A DNA stretch of 64,000 nucleotides from Tribonema minus (Eukaryota; Sar; Xanthophyceae; Tribonematales; Tribonemataceae), in assembly GCA_017506865.1 (NCBI GenBank), contig JAFCMP010000542.1, positions 124,001 to 188,000 of the forward strand, given 5' to 3'. Every line of letters starts with the position of its first letter. The first letter of the stretch is position 1. The notes beneath the pieces are model-generated. The model was given only the letters and a program-made list of their open reading frames with translations. It searched no databases and was not told the DNA's origin. Both the position numbers and the translations under genes were made by a program. Below are positions 1 through 12,800 of the stretch, one piece after another.

Positions 1-3000
1 CATGGCGGCGATGCGCTCGCACGCGGCGGCCTCATCGCTCAGCCCCAGCGCGCGCAGCGAGTCTGAGTCATGAGGTCCTGTGCACAACGCTCAGCGTAGC
101 GGCCTCCGCCACCTCCGCCGGCAGCGCGCGCAGCGCGCGGCATGACGCGATCACGCGCAGCCCCTGGCGCTGCATGGCGCGCAGCGCGTGCACCAGCTCG
201 TGCGCGAGGCCGCTGGTGGCAGCGCTCAGCGGCTGAGGGGAGGTCTCGGGGGGCGCCCCCATGTACTTGTGCGCGTCGTTGAGGACGACCAGTTTGTCGG
301 GGGCGCTGTCCAGTGAGCGGAACTGCTCCAGGAGCACCTGCGCGCGCACATGCGTGCGAGGGCAGTGTTAGGCGCTAGCTCCTGCAGGCGCGCCAATGCA
401 GCAGAGGACTTGAAGTAGGAGTGTGGCAGCGCTCGGTGACACGGGGTCTGGGAACAAGCTGTTGCAGAGACAACAGCAGCTTCCGCAACTGCCCAAATGA
501 GCCCGTCTGCAACTGTAAACTATTCAAGGTACTTGTGTCATAGGACCAATCAGTCACATGAAGCTCAGTCAAGTACGGTTGCCATGGTATTTCATTTTGT
601 CGCTAAGGTCGTCAAGCCTCAATGCAGTCATGCTTCTCAAGCAGTGGCGTACCGTGGGCTGGGTCAAAAGATGCGGTGTGGCTATTGCCTGGAGACTAGC
701 ATTTTTATCACAAGCTCCATATCAAATCCAGACTTCTGAAAGTGCTTTGACTGGGATCACCTGGAAGACACAGCTTGCCACAGCTGCTGGCATCAGAGGG
801 TCCACGAGGTCTGCAATCACCACAGCCTTCTCCTGCAACAATTATGCAAGCAACAAGCGCAGTGATTGTCAGTTTGCCATCGTGGCACAGACTGCTTGAG
901 CGTGATCATTCACAGTAGCCGCTGTTCATATACAGAGGGGGTCGCTCCTGAGCGTGCTTTGATTTCCATGGCATCGGCCTCTGAGAGCGCTATGCCATGT
1001 GTGCGGCTTCTTCTTCGAACCTGCATGAAAAACTCTGCAGCACTTTGGTGGCCGACATCATCTGCAAGTGCGTTCAGCAATGTGATGTTTTTGAGTACTG
1101 CGGAGCATCAAGGTGTACCAGCGCGTGGAGCGTTGAGGAGATCCAGCTTCACATAGTTTTCACAAGGATGCGGCATGGAGATTCTGCTAGCAAGCTGGAC
1201 ATCTATCCTCTTTGCTTTTTCGCGCCCTTAGGCGAGAAACAAGAAGAAAAGTAAAGGCTTCATACTTCCGGAGTGTGAATTCATGAGCTGATTTGCTGTT
1301 GTGGCATATTGCCCTCACAAGCCCGCATGAGCATGCTCATTCAAATGTGTTGTGGTTTTATGATAGTCCACTTAGGGCGGTGGAAATTCCCATGTCATCC
1401 CCTGCTGATGATAGGACCCTCGTCACTCTCATAATGCAGCATGCACCGTTTGCTCACTGCATCCCACACCCCACCGTACCAACTATAAACTCTCCAGTGA
1501 CCGCCATACATACATTGAACTTTCTGCCTCTCACACTGATGGAGCTGACGCACCCCACAGCTTGCGTACTCTTGAACTATTCATCAACTGCAAAGTGCAC
1601 CTTGGTCTCGCAGTATAATCACGATCTGGAGCAAAACTGATGAGCTTTTGTGAGGAGCATAACCTTGGCGCACCCATATGTGTATTTTAATAAACATACT
1701 TGACTGAAATTACACTTCAGATACTGGATGATAATTCACCTTGACAATCAGCTCCTCGAGGCACTGAAACTCTGCCGCATAGCGGCCGTTCTGCTCAGAC
1801 TGCCTCACGAAGCAGTCGAGCACTGTGAGCTTCTCTTTGAGAGCCCACGTCTGCGCCTCGGGCAGCTGGGCACCCAGCCCTAGGCATAGGGCTTTGAAGT
1901 CGCTGTAGGCAGGCTTCACACCCGCCTGGCGCTGCATCGTCCTCAGCAGCTCCAGCAGCACCTGCAAGGCCGTCATGCGTCTATGTGAGATATCGACGAG
2001 TATCGTGCGCTGAGCAGCATGCATGACATTGACATTGTATGTACTTTCAGTACTCTCGCTTAGGGCTCAATTGTTTTTTTTTTTTGCATGATGTACATAG
2101 CGTGTCCATCTATGTGTTACGTACCCTGCACAGCGCTCGTGACGACAAGATAAGCAAATGCGGCATACATGCATGCGCACAGTAAGTGCGCCAACCTCCG
2201 TATCATGCGTGGCGCCGTGAAAGTATACGATTTTGCTGTGCTGTGCAAGGAGGCGCGTCTCTGGTAAGTTGTGGGGGGGGCGAGCCCACAATCTTCCAGC
2301 TTTCCCATATCTCACTAATACTGCAGATATTTGTGAATGAGCTCGGAAGCATGTGCTACTACAGCTGCCAGCGCTGTGGTGAGCACTGTGGCCCGGCCCG
2401 CATTCGGGCACGCCCTGATCCTAACCCTAACTCTAGACCTACTCCGCAAGCCAGAAGCGTGCAGCAACGCGCGAAGTACCACGCGCAAACATGCAGAGAA
2501 ACTTCAAGTTGAAGTTACCAGCGAGATGGCGCTGGCGCTGAAGCCGCTGTCGCCGTCGCTCAAGCTAGAAAAGTGCGACAACGCGCAAAGTAAACGTGCA
2601 CAGCAACTTCAAGTTGAACATCGTACCAGCGAGACGGCTCTGAAGCCGCCATTGTGCAAGCCAAGAAACCACATGAGTGCGCACATCAACTTCAAGTTGA
2701 ACCTACCAACGAGATGGCGCTGAAGCCGCCGTTGACGCGCAGCAGCGTCTTGAGCTGAGCCGCGCTGAGGGAGTCCCAGTCCAGCAGCAGCGGGAAGACA
2801 CGCGCGTTTGCGTGGCCGCGGTAGCGCTGCACGCTCTGCCAGTAGAAGTTGGGCGACGCGAGCACTGCCACCCTGTCTACGGCCAGGCCGCCTGCCCATC
2901 CAGAATACAATCGCAAGGTTGCGCGCGTGAAAGTATGAGTATCAATATCGCGCGGCGACTCTCATGTAGAAGTATGCGGCGACAGGGCCAATCGAGCACG

Positions 3001-5680
3001 CGGCGTGTTGCGCGTGTGATGTGAGTATCGGTTGCGCGTCGTCTCTCTCACCTAGAAGTATGCAGCGATGCCTGCTGTTAGTCGCTGCGGAATAAGAACA
3101 GCAGCGAGCATACGTGCATATCCACACTGCCGGTCAATGCCGGGGCACAGCAAGCGAACCTGAGCACTGCCACCAAAATGCGCCGTCAGCCCCCACACAC
3201 AGAAAACAATTGTTCAGCAGAATGTCAGCGTCGTGCTCAATTCCGTGCACCTGTGAAGTTCAAGTGTGCTGTGAAGTTCACGTGTGCTGTGAAGTTGAAG
3301 TATGATATCAGCGCTTGTTGCCCGCATCACACAGACGCTGCGCTGTTGTCATGTCCGAGCTGCAAGCCCTATTTGCGAGCCTGATGCCGTGATTGCACCA
3401 GTGCCCATTTGCCATGCTGGCATGCACACCGTCAATCAGCGCGCCAGCTCCAGCACTGAGCACTGGTGGTTTGTCAACAAACACAAATGTTTAGGGTTAG
3501 TATGGAAACCGCACCTGCCTCTGAGTGAATTAGGCAAAGCGCCATTGCTGGCGCACGTCAAGCCCCGCCAGCGTGCACACCCACAACGTCGCGTCAGAGT
3601 CGTAGTTGACTAGGCGCTAGGGTTAGTCCACAAACCCCACCTACCCTCTCTGTGAACTGAGCAGCGCCATTGCTAGGCGCACGCTGGCACTGTCGCGTCA
3701 GAGTCACAGCTGACTACTGGGGTCATTCCAAAAACCCTACCTACCTACCTGTGAACTGAGCAGCGGCATCGCTCGTCCCCCCAGCGCGCACGCCGGCGCC
3801 GTCACGTGTGCGTCACAGTTGGTCTTATTTCTAAGTCAGAGAAACTCCAGTTCTTTTTCAACTGCCTACCTACCCACCTGTGAACGGAGCAACGCCATCG
3901 CTGGCACGCGTCAACCTCGCCAGCGCGCACGCCGGCGCTGTCGCGTCGGCATCGTAGTTTACTTCTCGTAGGGTTAGTCCAGAAACCCTGAATACTCCAC
4001 TCGCCTACCTACCTACATGTAAACTGAGCAGCGCCATCGCTGGCGCGCGTCAGCCCCGCCAGCGCGCACGCCGGCGCCGTTGCGTCGGCAACATAGCTGA
4101 CTACTTTTGTACATAGTGTTGGTTCAGAAACCCTACCTATATGCCTACCTACCTGTGAACTGAGCAGCGCCATCGCTGGCGCGCGTCAGCCCCGCCAGCG
4201 CGCACGCCGGCGCCGGCGCGTCGGCAACATAGCTGACTACTTCTTGTACATAGTGTTGGTTCAGAAAACCCTACCTATATGCCTACCTACCTGTGAACTG
4301 AGCAGCGCCATCGCTGGCGCGCGTCAGCCCCGCCAGCGAGCACGCCGGCGCCGTCGCGTCGGCGTCATAGTTCAGCACGAGCGCCGCCATGGGCGCCCCC
4401 CCCGCGCCGAGCGCCGCAATATGCGAGCACTGCAGCAGGCAGCCCTCCGCCGCCACGCACACCGTGCGCGCTACATCTGCGGTGTCTGCGCCCAGTACTA
4501 GAAGGCAGAAGGGCTCCTGCGTGTTGAGATAGATGGGGTGGGAGTCGTGCAGGCCCTGGCCGAGCGCGCCCAGGAGCGTCCGCTGCGCGGCCTGCCGGCA
4601 GTTGAGGTTGCGGGGGTTGAAGTTGGAGGCGTGAACGGTTGCGCCGCGGGCGAGTGAGGAAGGTGTTGTGGTTATGCAGGTTTGTGCCAAAGTGGGCTGA
4701 TCAAATGTCACGCCACTGGTCGTGCACCACCTAAAAAGATGCTCCGAAATGGGCGCCGGAAGCCCTTTGCGAGCAAACTTGGTCCTCCACTTGAAATGAG
4801 TGTCCAACACGACAACGATGCTCGGACGATGTTGACAACTGCCAGCGTGCAATATATCTTCTTTAGAATGATTCTCGCAACGGCATTTTATGTGAAGCAC
4901 CAGAAGTAGATCGGGCATGAGTGCATAGGGCAAGTGTGTCCACGCCAGCTACACGAATATTCAAGCCATGCCATGCGTGCGTTGCCCTTGTCGGAGTCAG
5001 TGCCGATGCAAGCCACAATTACAAGGTCGCTGCATCAGTTGAACGCACCACCAGTTATGACAGGGCTCATATTATTCAGAAACAGTGCTCGAAACTGCAT
5101 CAAGCTCCAATCAGGCGGCTAACCAAAACCATGAACGCACCTTCCCTGCTCCAGGATCCGTGAACAAGGGCGCATTGGCACCGGCATTGCCGCCCTCTTG
5201 AAGCTGCGGAAGCGTCAGCAACGAGCTAGCGGGGCCCAAGACATCACTGGGCAGGCCAGCTGACTCGAAGTTGAGCCCGTCATCGTCAAGATCGGAGTGG
5301 CACTCGGATCCTGCTGGGACGGCCTCGTGGCGTTTGAGCATTTCGGCGAAGGAGGGAGCCCCCACGCCGCGAGGATCCGTCGAGGGGCCTGGTTTGGGCT
5401 TGCCATTGGGCTTGTACTTCTTGTGCACAACCCGCATCTCCAATGCCCACCCCACCCTGCGCACCGTTGGCTGGGAATCCACAAAGGCCTTCAGGTTTTC
5501 GAACCCAAACTGTTGGACCTGCGAGTTGGTGAGCTTGTTCGTGCCCACGCTGGCCTGCACAGGCAGGTTGGTCATGAGGACGCCCTCTGGTCCGGCTTCA
5601 TAGACTGCATGCCTCAGTCTTCTGGCCAGCGCTTTCTGCAGCAGCTGCGAGCTGCTCTCGCTCTCGCAGCTAGTGCTCAT
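1..5680 (-). CDS. LOTUS-like / P-loop ATPase-like protein, six exons, runs off the left edge
   Basis: Exons on the minus strand: 5141-5680, 4291-4591, 2707-2891, 1740-1961, 761-832 and 337 to the left edge. All junctions are GT-AG and phases match throughout. The first exon resembles an OST-HTH/LOTUS domain (about residues 14-80), followed by a low-complexity linker. The rest follows, from memory, a eukaryotic P-loop protein family: YLNTQEPFC before the Walker A site, VLASPNFYWQ, PLLLDWDSL, YSDFKA, VVIADLVDP, then VVLNDAHKYMG at the Walker B site and SVVHR. The 24-codon exon 761-832 supplies the strand before Walker B. Where relatives carry a GKS/T loop this protein has GADTADVAR (residues 214-222), and DEAH reads NDAH (460-463), so it may not hydrolyse ATP. 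The frame breaks near 66-80, after SVVHR; a second frame (DSDSLRALGLSDEAAA) continues to the edge. The start is the first Met of exon 1. Exon 2 could begin earlier, because its frame stays open to 4933. Confidence 0.7.
761..832 (-). CDS. 24-codon internal exon of the P-loop-like gene
   Basis: This short exon is bounded by a TTGCAG acceptor and a CAG|GTGATC donor. It reads EKAVVIADLVDPLMP and onward in phase 0 at both ends. It joins exon 4 (ending ELIVK) to exon 6 (starting VLLEQF) without changing frame, and it restores the hydrophobic strand with DLxDP that family members have before the Walker B region. It lies inside 1.4 kb of otherwise unrecognisable intron. Confidence 0.7.
2515..2706 (-). 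repeat. Tandem partial copies of an exon 3' end plus donor (P-loop-like gene, exon 3)
   Basis: The donor end of exon 3, seen on the plus strand as ACCAACGAGATGGCGCTGAAG at 2705, recurs at about 2627 and 2516 in diverged form. The pieces between copies carry the dispersed ACTTCAAGTT motif. The copies lie just inside the intron, downstream of the true donor in the direction of transcription. Confidence 0.75.
3510..4290 (-). repeat. Six-copy tandem array of an exon 3' end plus donor (P-loop-like gene, exon 2)
   Basis: The true end of exon 2 starts at 4291 with CTGTGAACTGAGCAGCGCC. Diverged copies start near 4153, 4015, 3878, 3749, 3650 and 3516, so most are 130-138 bp apart. Each copy carries roughly 70-90 bp of exon sequence, the ACCTACCT donor region and a spacer such as TAGGGTTAGTCCAGAAACCC, which looks telomere-like. 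Divergence tends to grow with distance from the real exon. Confidence 0.85.
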
Positions 5681-6896
5681 CCTGCCCCTGTCGGCCTCGC
5701 CCTCGTGAGCTCGCTGTCTGGCACTTTTGGAGCAGCAGCAGGTCCAATCGCCTGGTGATACAGTCGCTGATTGTTTGCTACTTGCCGTCCCTAGTGCACT
5801 GCTCTGCTTGCAGCGCGCTTCTTACTTTCAGCTCAAAACACTCAAACTTCACCTTCAACTTCTGCAAAGTCGCACAGAAGACATGCAAAGTTTATGTAGG
5901 TGCATGTACTGGCCACAACATTTCAGACTCCGCTGTGCGATCACCTTGTTCGGAATGCATTGTCGGCCATGGCGCGAAATAGTCCTACTAGTCCAAAGCT
6001 ACTAGGGGGGAGCCCAAGTTCAGGATGATGATGTGTAGTGTTGGGATGAAGCATCACACTCGTTCTAGAGTCAAGATCTGGTCGATTATTCGTGTTGACT
6101 AACAGAAATAAGGGTAGGGTAGTACTGGATGAATCTGTACACCGCGTACAGTATGCTGGCTCTTGCGCAGTCCTCGTCAACTGAAATAGAAAGTAGAGCT
6201 TCTACACACAGCTGTAGCACAGCATGATCAAAGTCTTACCGGAGCAGAATGCAAGTTGTGCTGTCGTGCTGCTTCATGCCGCTAGAAATGGACAACACCA
6301 TGCAATGATCATAGGGTGCCCATTAAGGAAGGCGACTTCATGCAACAATGTGGTTGTCCAATCTACATCAGCAACACGGCCAACTCTTGAGTCAGCAGGG
6401 ACAGTAGCGCAAGCGAAATTGCCACACATGCAGAAGCACGGCAGAATGCACAGCTGAGAAAGCCCGACAACAAAAATGCAGATGACGACCTTCCACGAAT
6501 AAATGCGCACGGCACGTGGCTTGTATTTCATATTACCTGCAGAATCGCTCAACAGAGGTCAGACCTGACCACACATGCCTCTCATGCTTGCCAGCCTGGT
6601 GCTGCCTTGCTAGGGTACATGGCACCAAAGGACCCCCCCACCCCCCCCTTCCCCTCTCTGCTGACCCCATTGGGAGCTGCGGGAGGCGCCTGCAAAAATC
6701 TCCCGGGTCTCTGCCCCTCTCCCAACCACTACGTTTGTTCCCTGCGGATGCCAGCAACCATGGCGGTGCACTCAAATCCGCACACCCCATAAACAAGTAG
6801 CAAACAATGCCTGCCGTAAACACCGTGCGCGCACGCGTGTGTGCCACCCCCCCCCCCCCCCCCCTTCTCCCAGTGCATGGGCCACAGACCCCCCCT
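5681..6896. other. Intergenic region between two minus-strand genes
   Basis: This should hold the 5' region of the P-loop-like gene and the 3' end of the citrate synthase gene. Short C- and G-rich runs occur near 6640-6660 and 6846-6864. I see no convincing coding exon or RNA gene here. Confidence 0.4.
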
Positions 6897-9800
6897 CTAC
6901 TTGGCCTTTGTTGCCTGCGACCACAGGAACTCGGGGGTCACGGACTTGGGGCGCTCGAGGGGCAGGCCCAGGGCCCTGTCCCAGAAGAGCTGCGAGAGAG
7001 CGCCCATGGCGCGTGAGACGCCAAACAGCACCGTGTAGTAGTCGTGCTGGGTGAAGCCGTAGTGGCAGAGGAGCACGCCGGAGTGCGCGTCGACGTTGGG
7101 CCAGGGGTTCTTGACCTGCAAAGCGGGGGGGGGGGGGGGGGGGTAGGGGGGGGGATACGTTGGCTTGGTATAGCTGAGGTTGCAGATTTGGCCGGGGAGG
7201 GGGAAGGGGGGGGGATGCACTGGGAGCGCGCACATTTACATGAAGCACAGCTCTTTGCGACAGGATGAACATCACGAGAAGCCTGTGTGATCAAGCATTT
7301 CAGGCAGCGTTCTCACGAGATCACATCCTGCACTGCAGACTGCAAGCGGGAGCAAGAAATACATCTGCCAACTTGCTGCTTCGCAGAGCATTTTCATCCA
7401 ATCATCCAAACGCTACAGCAGGGTCCAAGCAGTGCGATGTGATGGCCCCATGAGATCATCAGTTGAGCTAAATGTCAAAGCCAGTGGGCGATGGGAGCCT
7501 GGTACAGCACGGTGCAGATGGTACGGTTCAGTATGAAGCAGGTGCTCAAAACGAAAACATCACATGTGTATGTTTGCACACCTGCTGCTTTGGCATGAAC
7601 TTCTCAACTCGGAGGGCAGCCAGGATTTACGAGCAGCAGCTCTGGCCACATTTACCCCTCTCACTCTCCGATGATGTTGCAACGTTCAATCCTTGCCCCC
7701 CCCCTTCCTAGATATAAAAATTATGTCCTTGACACATGATGGAGCGAACACAAAACTGATGAGTTGATCGCATCGCGTACCTTGCCCAGCTTGGTAAGGA
7801 CACCTGGCACCACCTCGTAAACCGTGCTGCGGCAAGAAATGACAGGCACAAGAAGGCAGGAGGGGCTGTGAGGGCAGGCTGTTGATTGGAGAAAGAGTGA
7901 AATTTGTAGATGTACTTCAGATATCATGTATGGGCCACTGATGCGTAGTGCATCGATGCCATGCCGTGTGTGCCATGCGCTCTGCCATTGTCCGGGCATC
8001 GGCGTTCATGATGCAGTCAATTCTTACCTACCTTTAAAAGTACGCACCAGCACCATCTTGAACCCACTGGCACCACCACTCCCATCCGTGCGTGACCACG
8101 CACAAATACGTACAAACAATAGCGCTACTGTTCTCCGGCCAACTTCAACCATGGCTTTTGTCTGTTTTCAGCAGGCTTTGACTACGTGAGTCACAATGTG
8201 TACTTGATCAGCCACTTTATTCCTAATTTGAGCAGCCAATCAAGGAGTTCCAAGCTACAGCAGCACCAAAATGGGCGATAACACAAGGCTATTGGTAGAG
8301 CGCACGGGAAAGTACACGCGAATGGCATTGTATTGCCACCGTGCCCAAACACCAACTGTCGTTTGTGGCTTGTGCGCAAATCGATGTCAAACTAGGGCCA
8401 TCATCTGGCAGGCGCTTGCATATTACCGTCCTGCCCTAAAAGCGATTGTTGTTTGGGCCTATGATGTGAAATGCACGAGTCACCCGGCAGGTGCTTGCGC
8501 ATTACAATCTTGCAATCAATGTCAAACAAGAGGCCATCATCTGGCAGGCGCTTGCGTAATTACCCTCTAGCGCTTGCGTAATTACCCTCTAGCCCTACCA
8601 GCAATTGGTGTTAGGGCCTGCGCTCACCTGACAATATGAAATAACCGGTCGTCCAGCGGGTGCTTGCGCATGACCCTCTCGCAATCAATGCAAAATAAAG
8701 GGCCATCATGGCAGGTGCTTGTGCATTACACTTTCACGTACCCTAACAGCAACCGTTGTTCGCGGCCCGTGCTCACCTGACAATGTGAAATAACGGGTCA
8801 TCCGGCAGGTGCTTGAGGGCAAACTGCCGCTGTGCCTCGTAGCGCGGGTCCGTCTTGCGCAGGACGGCGTGGCCGTAGCCAGGGATTACCTGCACATACA
8901 GCAGGTATCAACGCAGCAATATGGTTTGAACACATACGGCACTTCGGCTCTGAATTTGCTGGATCAACATGTGCACAGTCGTTTTTTTACAGAAGTAGAT
9001 ATTGTTGAGATACATAGCCAGAGACGACCTGCGCATACGGTAGGTAGTGAAACAGATTTTGCATTTGAACTCATGTAGCACTTTGTCCGTGTGAACCTGC
9101 TGGACAGGGCACTGCAACTGTCGTTTTGATGCTGCCTGTGCAACTTGTTTCTGTTAACGCACAGCCACTGTAATGCAGAAACAGCTGCAGGCAGCGTAAT
9201 GAACCGTAAATGTCGTTCTACTGCTACTTGTGCAACTTGGTTGCTGTAGATGCACAGTCGCTGTGATGCAGGGAAAAAACTTTTGCAGGCAGGCTACCCA
9301 ACTACCGTACCCAGAGCTCAGCGTCAACAGCGCAGGCCCCTCGAAGCGCCAGTGCTCAGTATCCTGAAGATGAGAATCACCACACATTACTTCTATAGGG
9401 TAAAACCTCACATTGAGCACAGCCATTTTTCTGACATGGGGCACAGCCATTTTTCTGACATGAACGCGCCGAGCGCCGCTCAGCAGTGCTCAGAGCACAG
9501 CCAATTTTCTGACATGAAGTACTGAGCGCTGCTGTTCAGCAGTGCTCAGCTTTCAGAAAGTTGAGCCAGATTGTTCTGTTCTGCTCTACCAGTGCTCATC
9601 AGCAACAGTGCTGTTCCCCCTCATGCAGCAGCGTCCAACGCAAACCCTAAAACCGTAGTTAGCAGCGTCCAACACAAACCCTGAAACCGTAGCTGCCACT
9701 GGGTACAGAGCTGAAGCATCACTGCTGCTGCTGCTGCTGCAATGTATTGCTCAACAAATTCCTGACCTAGTTGCTGCTGCTGTTGCCATGTACTGCTCAT

Positions 9801-12800
9801 GAAACCCTAACCCTAGTTGCCACAGGTGCAGAGCGGACGCATCACTGCTGCTGCCGTTTCCATGTACTGCTCATGGTAATCCTAACCCTAATTGCTGCTG
9901 CGTGCTGGCGGCCTCATGCCTCATCGCGGCAGCGCTCACTTTTCCAGAGTTTGAGCGTTGTCAGCGTAAATTTGCCGCTGCTGCTGCTGCTGCTGTTCAT
10001 TGCTCAACAAACCCTAACCCTAGTTGATGCTGGGTGCTGGCGCCTTGCGCTCACCTTTCCGGAGTTGAGCTTTGCCAGCGTGAACTCCTCGATGGTGTCC
10101 TTGTTGCTCAACAAACCCTAACCCTAGTTGATGTGTGCCTCAGCGCTCACCTTTCCGGAGTTGAGCGTTGCCAGCGTGAACTCCTCAATGGTGTCCTTGT
10201 TGACGGGCTTGCCTGCCTTCTTGAACTCCGCCTGCAGCTGCAGGATCCACCCCAGAACCTGCGCAGACAGATAAAACATGCGTCGGCATTGTGAATTCAT
10301 GTGAATGCATGCAAATTTACGTGCAATGTAGAAACAAAGCGCAACTTGACCTGTGCAAGCAGACGCACATTCGGCGAATGCACCCTCTCACAACGAGTTA
10401 AACATGTGAACAACAAGTGTGACTGAAGTGCCACCTGCTGGGTTGCAGAATGAGCAGACACGGCTCGTGTAACATGCAGAAAGAACTCATGCACAGGCAA
10501 AGCAGACAGTGCGACTAGATCAAGTGTGCGTGCGCGTTTCATAACCAGCCTTCCAGGGGTCGCTCACTTTGCCAGGGCCATGGAGCACGCCTGCTAGCAC
10601 ACTTCCTGGTTGGCCAGCCCATGCATGAGTCGCACTAGCGCGCACAGCCCCACCGCATAGGACAGGTACGGGTCGCTGGGCGCAAAAACTTCAAGTATCA
10701 ACAAACTTCAAACCGGAAAACTCCACATTAAAGTGCGCAACTCACCTCCTGGTTGGCCAGGCCGTGCAGGGGGCCCGCCAGCGCGCACAGCCCCGCCGCG
10801 TACGACAGGTAAGGGTCGCTGAGCGTTGAGCCCACAAGGTGCGTGGCGTGCGCCGACGCGTTGCCGCCCTCGTGGTCCGAGTGGATCACCATGTACAGCC
10901 GCATGAGCTCGTCAAAAGTGGGGTCCGTGAACCTGCACTCATGAATTAATTCACTTGTTCAGCACACAGCCAGCAGATAAGTGAATGGATGACCATGTAC
11001 AGCGCATGAGCTCGTTGAACGTGGGGTCCGTGAACCTGGGGGTGCGTTCATGAATTCATTCACGCGTTCACACAGCCAGCAGATACGTGGATGAATGACC
11101 ATGTACAGCCGCATGAGCTCGTTGAGCGTGGGGTCCGTGAACCTGCGGGTGCATTCATGAGTTCATTCACACGTGGGGCCTGTGACCATGCGGATGCATC
11201 CTCCACTCACTCGCTAGTGTGTGGATGACGATGTACAGCTGCATGACCGCTTGAACTCGTCGAATGCGGGGGCGACGAACCTGCCATGTATCAGCACAAA
11301 AACATTGATTCAGGAACTGGTTTCACACGTGTAGTCATACACCTGTCGCACTGAGAGTGAATGGCTGTTCATACATGAAGTACTGTGTCTGCGCCATGCT
11401 CATGCTCAAAGTATTGCGCTCTCAGCGAGTTCAGTCACACAAACACGCAGCTGGTGGCCTCGAGGAAAATCTTCAACTTGACTCATGGTGAACTGACCAT
11501 GGCAGAAGGCATTGCCAACACGACCTCAACGTCGTTTGCACTTGAAGTTTGGTGCTCACGCTGGGCAACTCGTCCCAAATAGCGGCACAAGTTTCCGCAG
11601 TAGACTCATCGGTAATTTGACCGTTCCAGAAGGCATCGATCGTACCTCTCAACATGCCTTGCACTTGATGGCCGGCATCACACCTGTCTACGCCATTTGA
11701 CCCATCCCGCTAACCTTGAAGTGCATCTCCAAGTACCAGCACGCGCTGTACTCACTCACTGACTCACTCACTCACTCACCCGAGCATGCGGCAGAAGTTC
11801 CCGCTGTAGTCCAGGCTCAGGTCCTTCTTCACCTGCCCGTCCGCGTAGCGGCAGCGGTAGATGAGCGCCGCGATCTCCGGCAGGCGCGCAAACACGTTGA
11901 GGATGTCCTCGTACGCGTGCTGCCACAGCTCCTTCTTGTTGACAGTGTGGTACGCCACGGCAAACTTGCTGTCCGTCTGCATGGCCGCCACCGCCGCCGC
12001 GAACTGCGTCATCGGGTGCATGTCCTTGGGGAAGGAGCGGATGAGCGGCTCGATGTGCGCGGGCAGCTTGGACCTGAAGGGGGGGCGCGGGGGCAAAATG
12101 AGTGCGCATCGTCAATTACGGCAGTTACATTGTAGGCGTCATGCGGATGAGGAGCTCAATGTGCGCGAGCAGCGTAGAACTGATGGAGGAGCGAGGCGTT
12201 TGTCTAGGGGTGCCAAGTGTATTCCTCAGAGTTCAGAAGTGCATGTTATAAATATTAGAGGCAACGAGTGTAGACTACACACCACGTTCAAGGTGTAACA
12301 TTCCGCTTCCCATCTATTTTGTACTTGCAAAAAAATGTCTCCATTTTTTCACATGTATGCACCGCAACTCAAGTTGAACCCGCGATGCTGCTCCCTCTAC
12401 ATACTGGCGAGTGCTTACCAATATGTGGACTCTACAGTACAAGCGCAGTACATGCGCAGAACAGGGGCAGCAGGTACCTGGTGCTTAATGCCGTGCCAAC
12501 TTTGTGCTGTACATGTGATCATCGTATTTTTCACGAGATCATCGCTTCAAGAAGCCCTTGGTCAGCTTGTCAGCACTGCCCGAGACCTCATCTCGCTGAT
12601 TTGGCATGACACTGCTTTGAAAAGCGCTGCTGAGAAGCAAGGCTCGCGAGTAAGTGTCACGGACTGCACGTTTCGTTGCCGCTGCAGTGCTTGAATGATC
12701 CCACAATCATCAGGCGCGCAGCGGAGACATCGGATTGATTCAGCGCTTCAATGTACCATTCAGCTGCGCCTCAATTCATGAATTCATGACTGCTGACCCT

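Noticed and set aside
4592-4933. Upstream extension of exon 2 of the P-loop-like gene (open frame to 4933)
   Set aside because: The frame is open but shows no family resemblance upstream of the CGGCAG acceptor, and the phase-0 join at 4591 is clean. I keep it only as an alternative.
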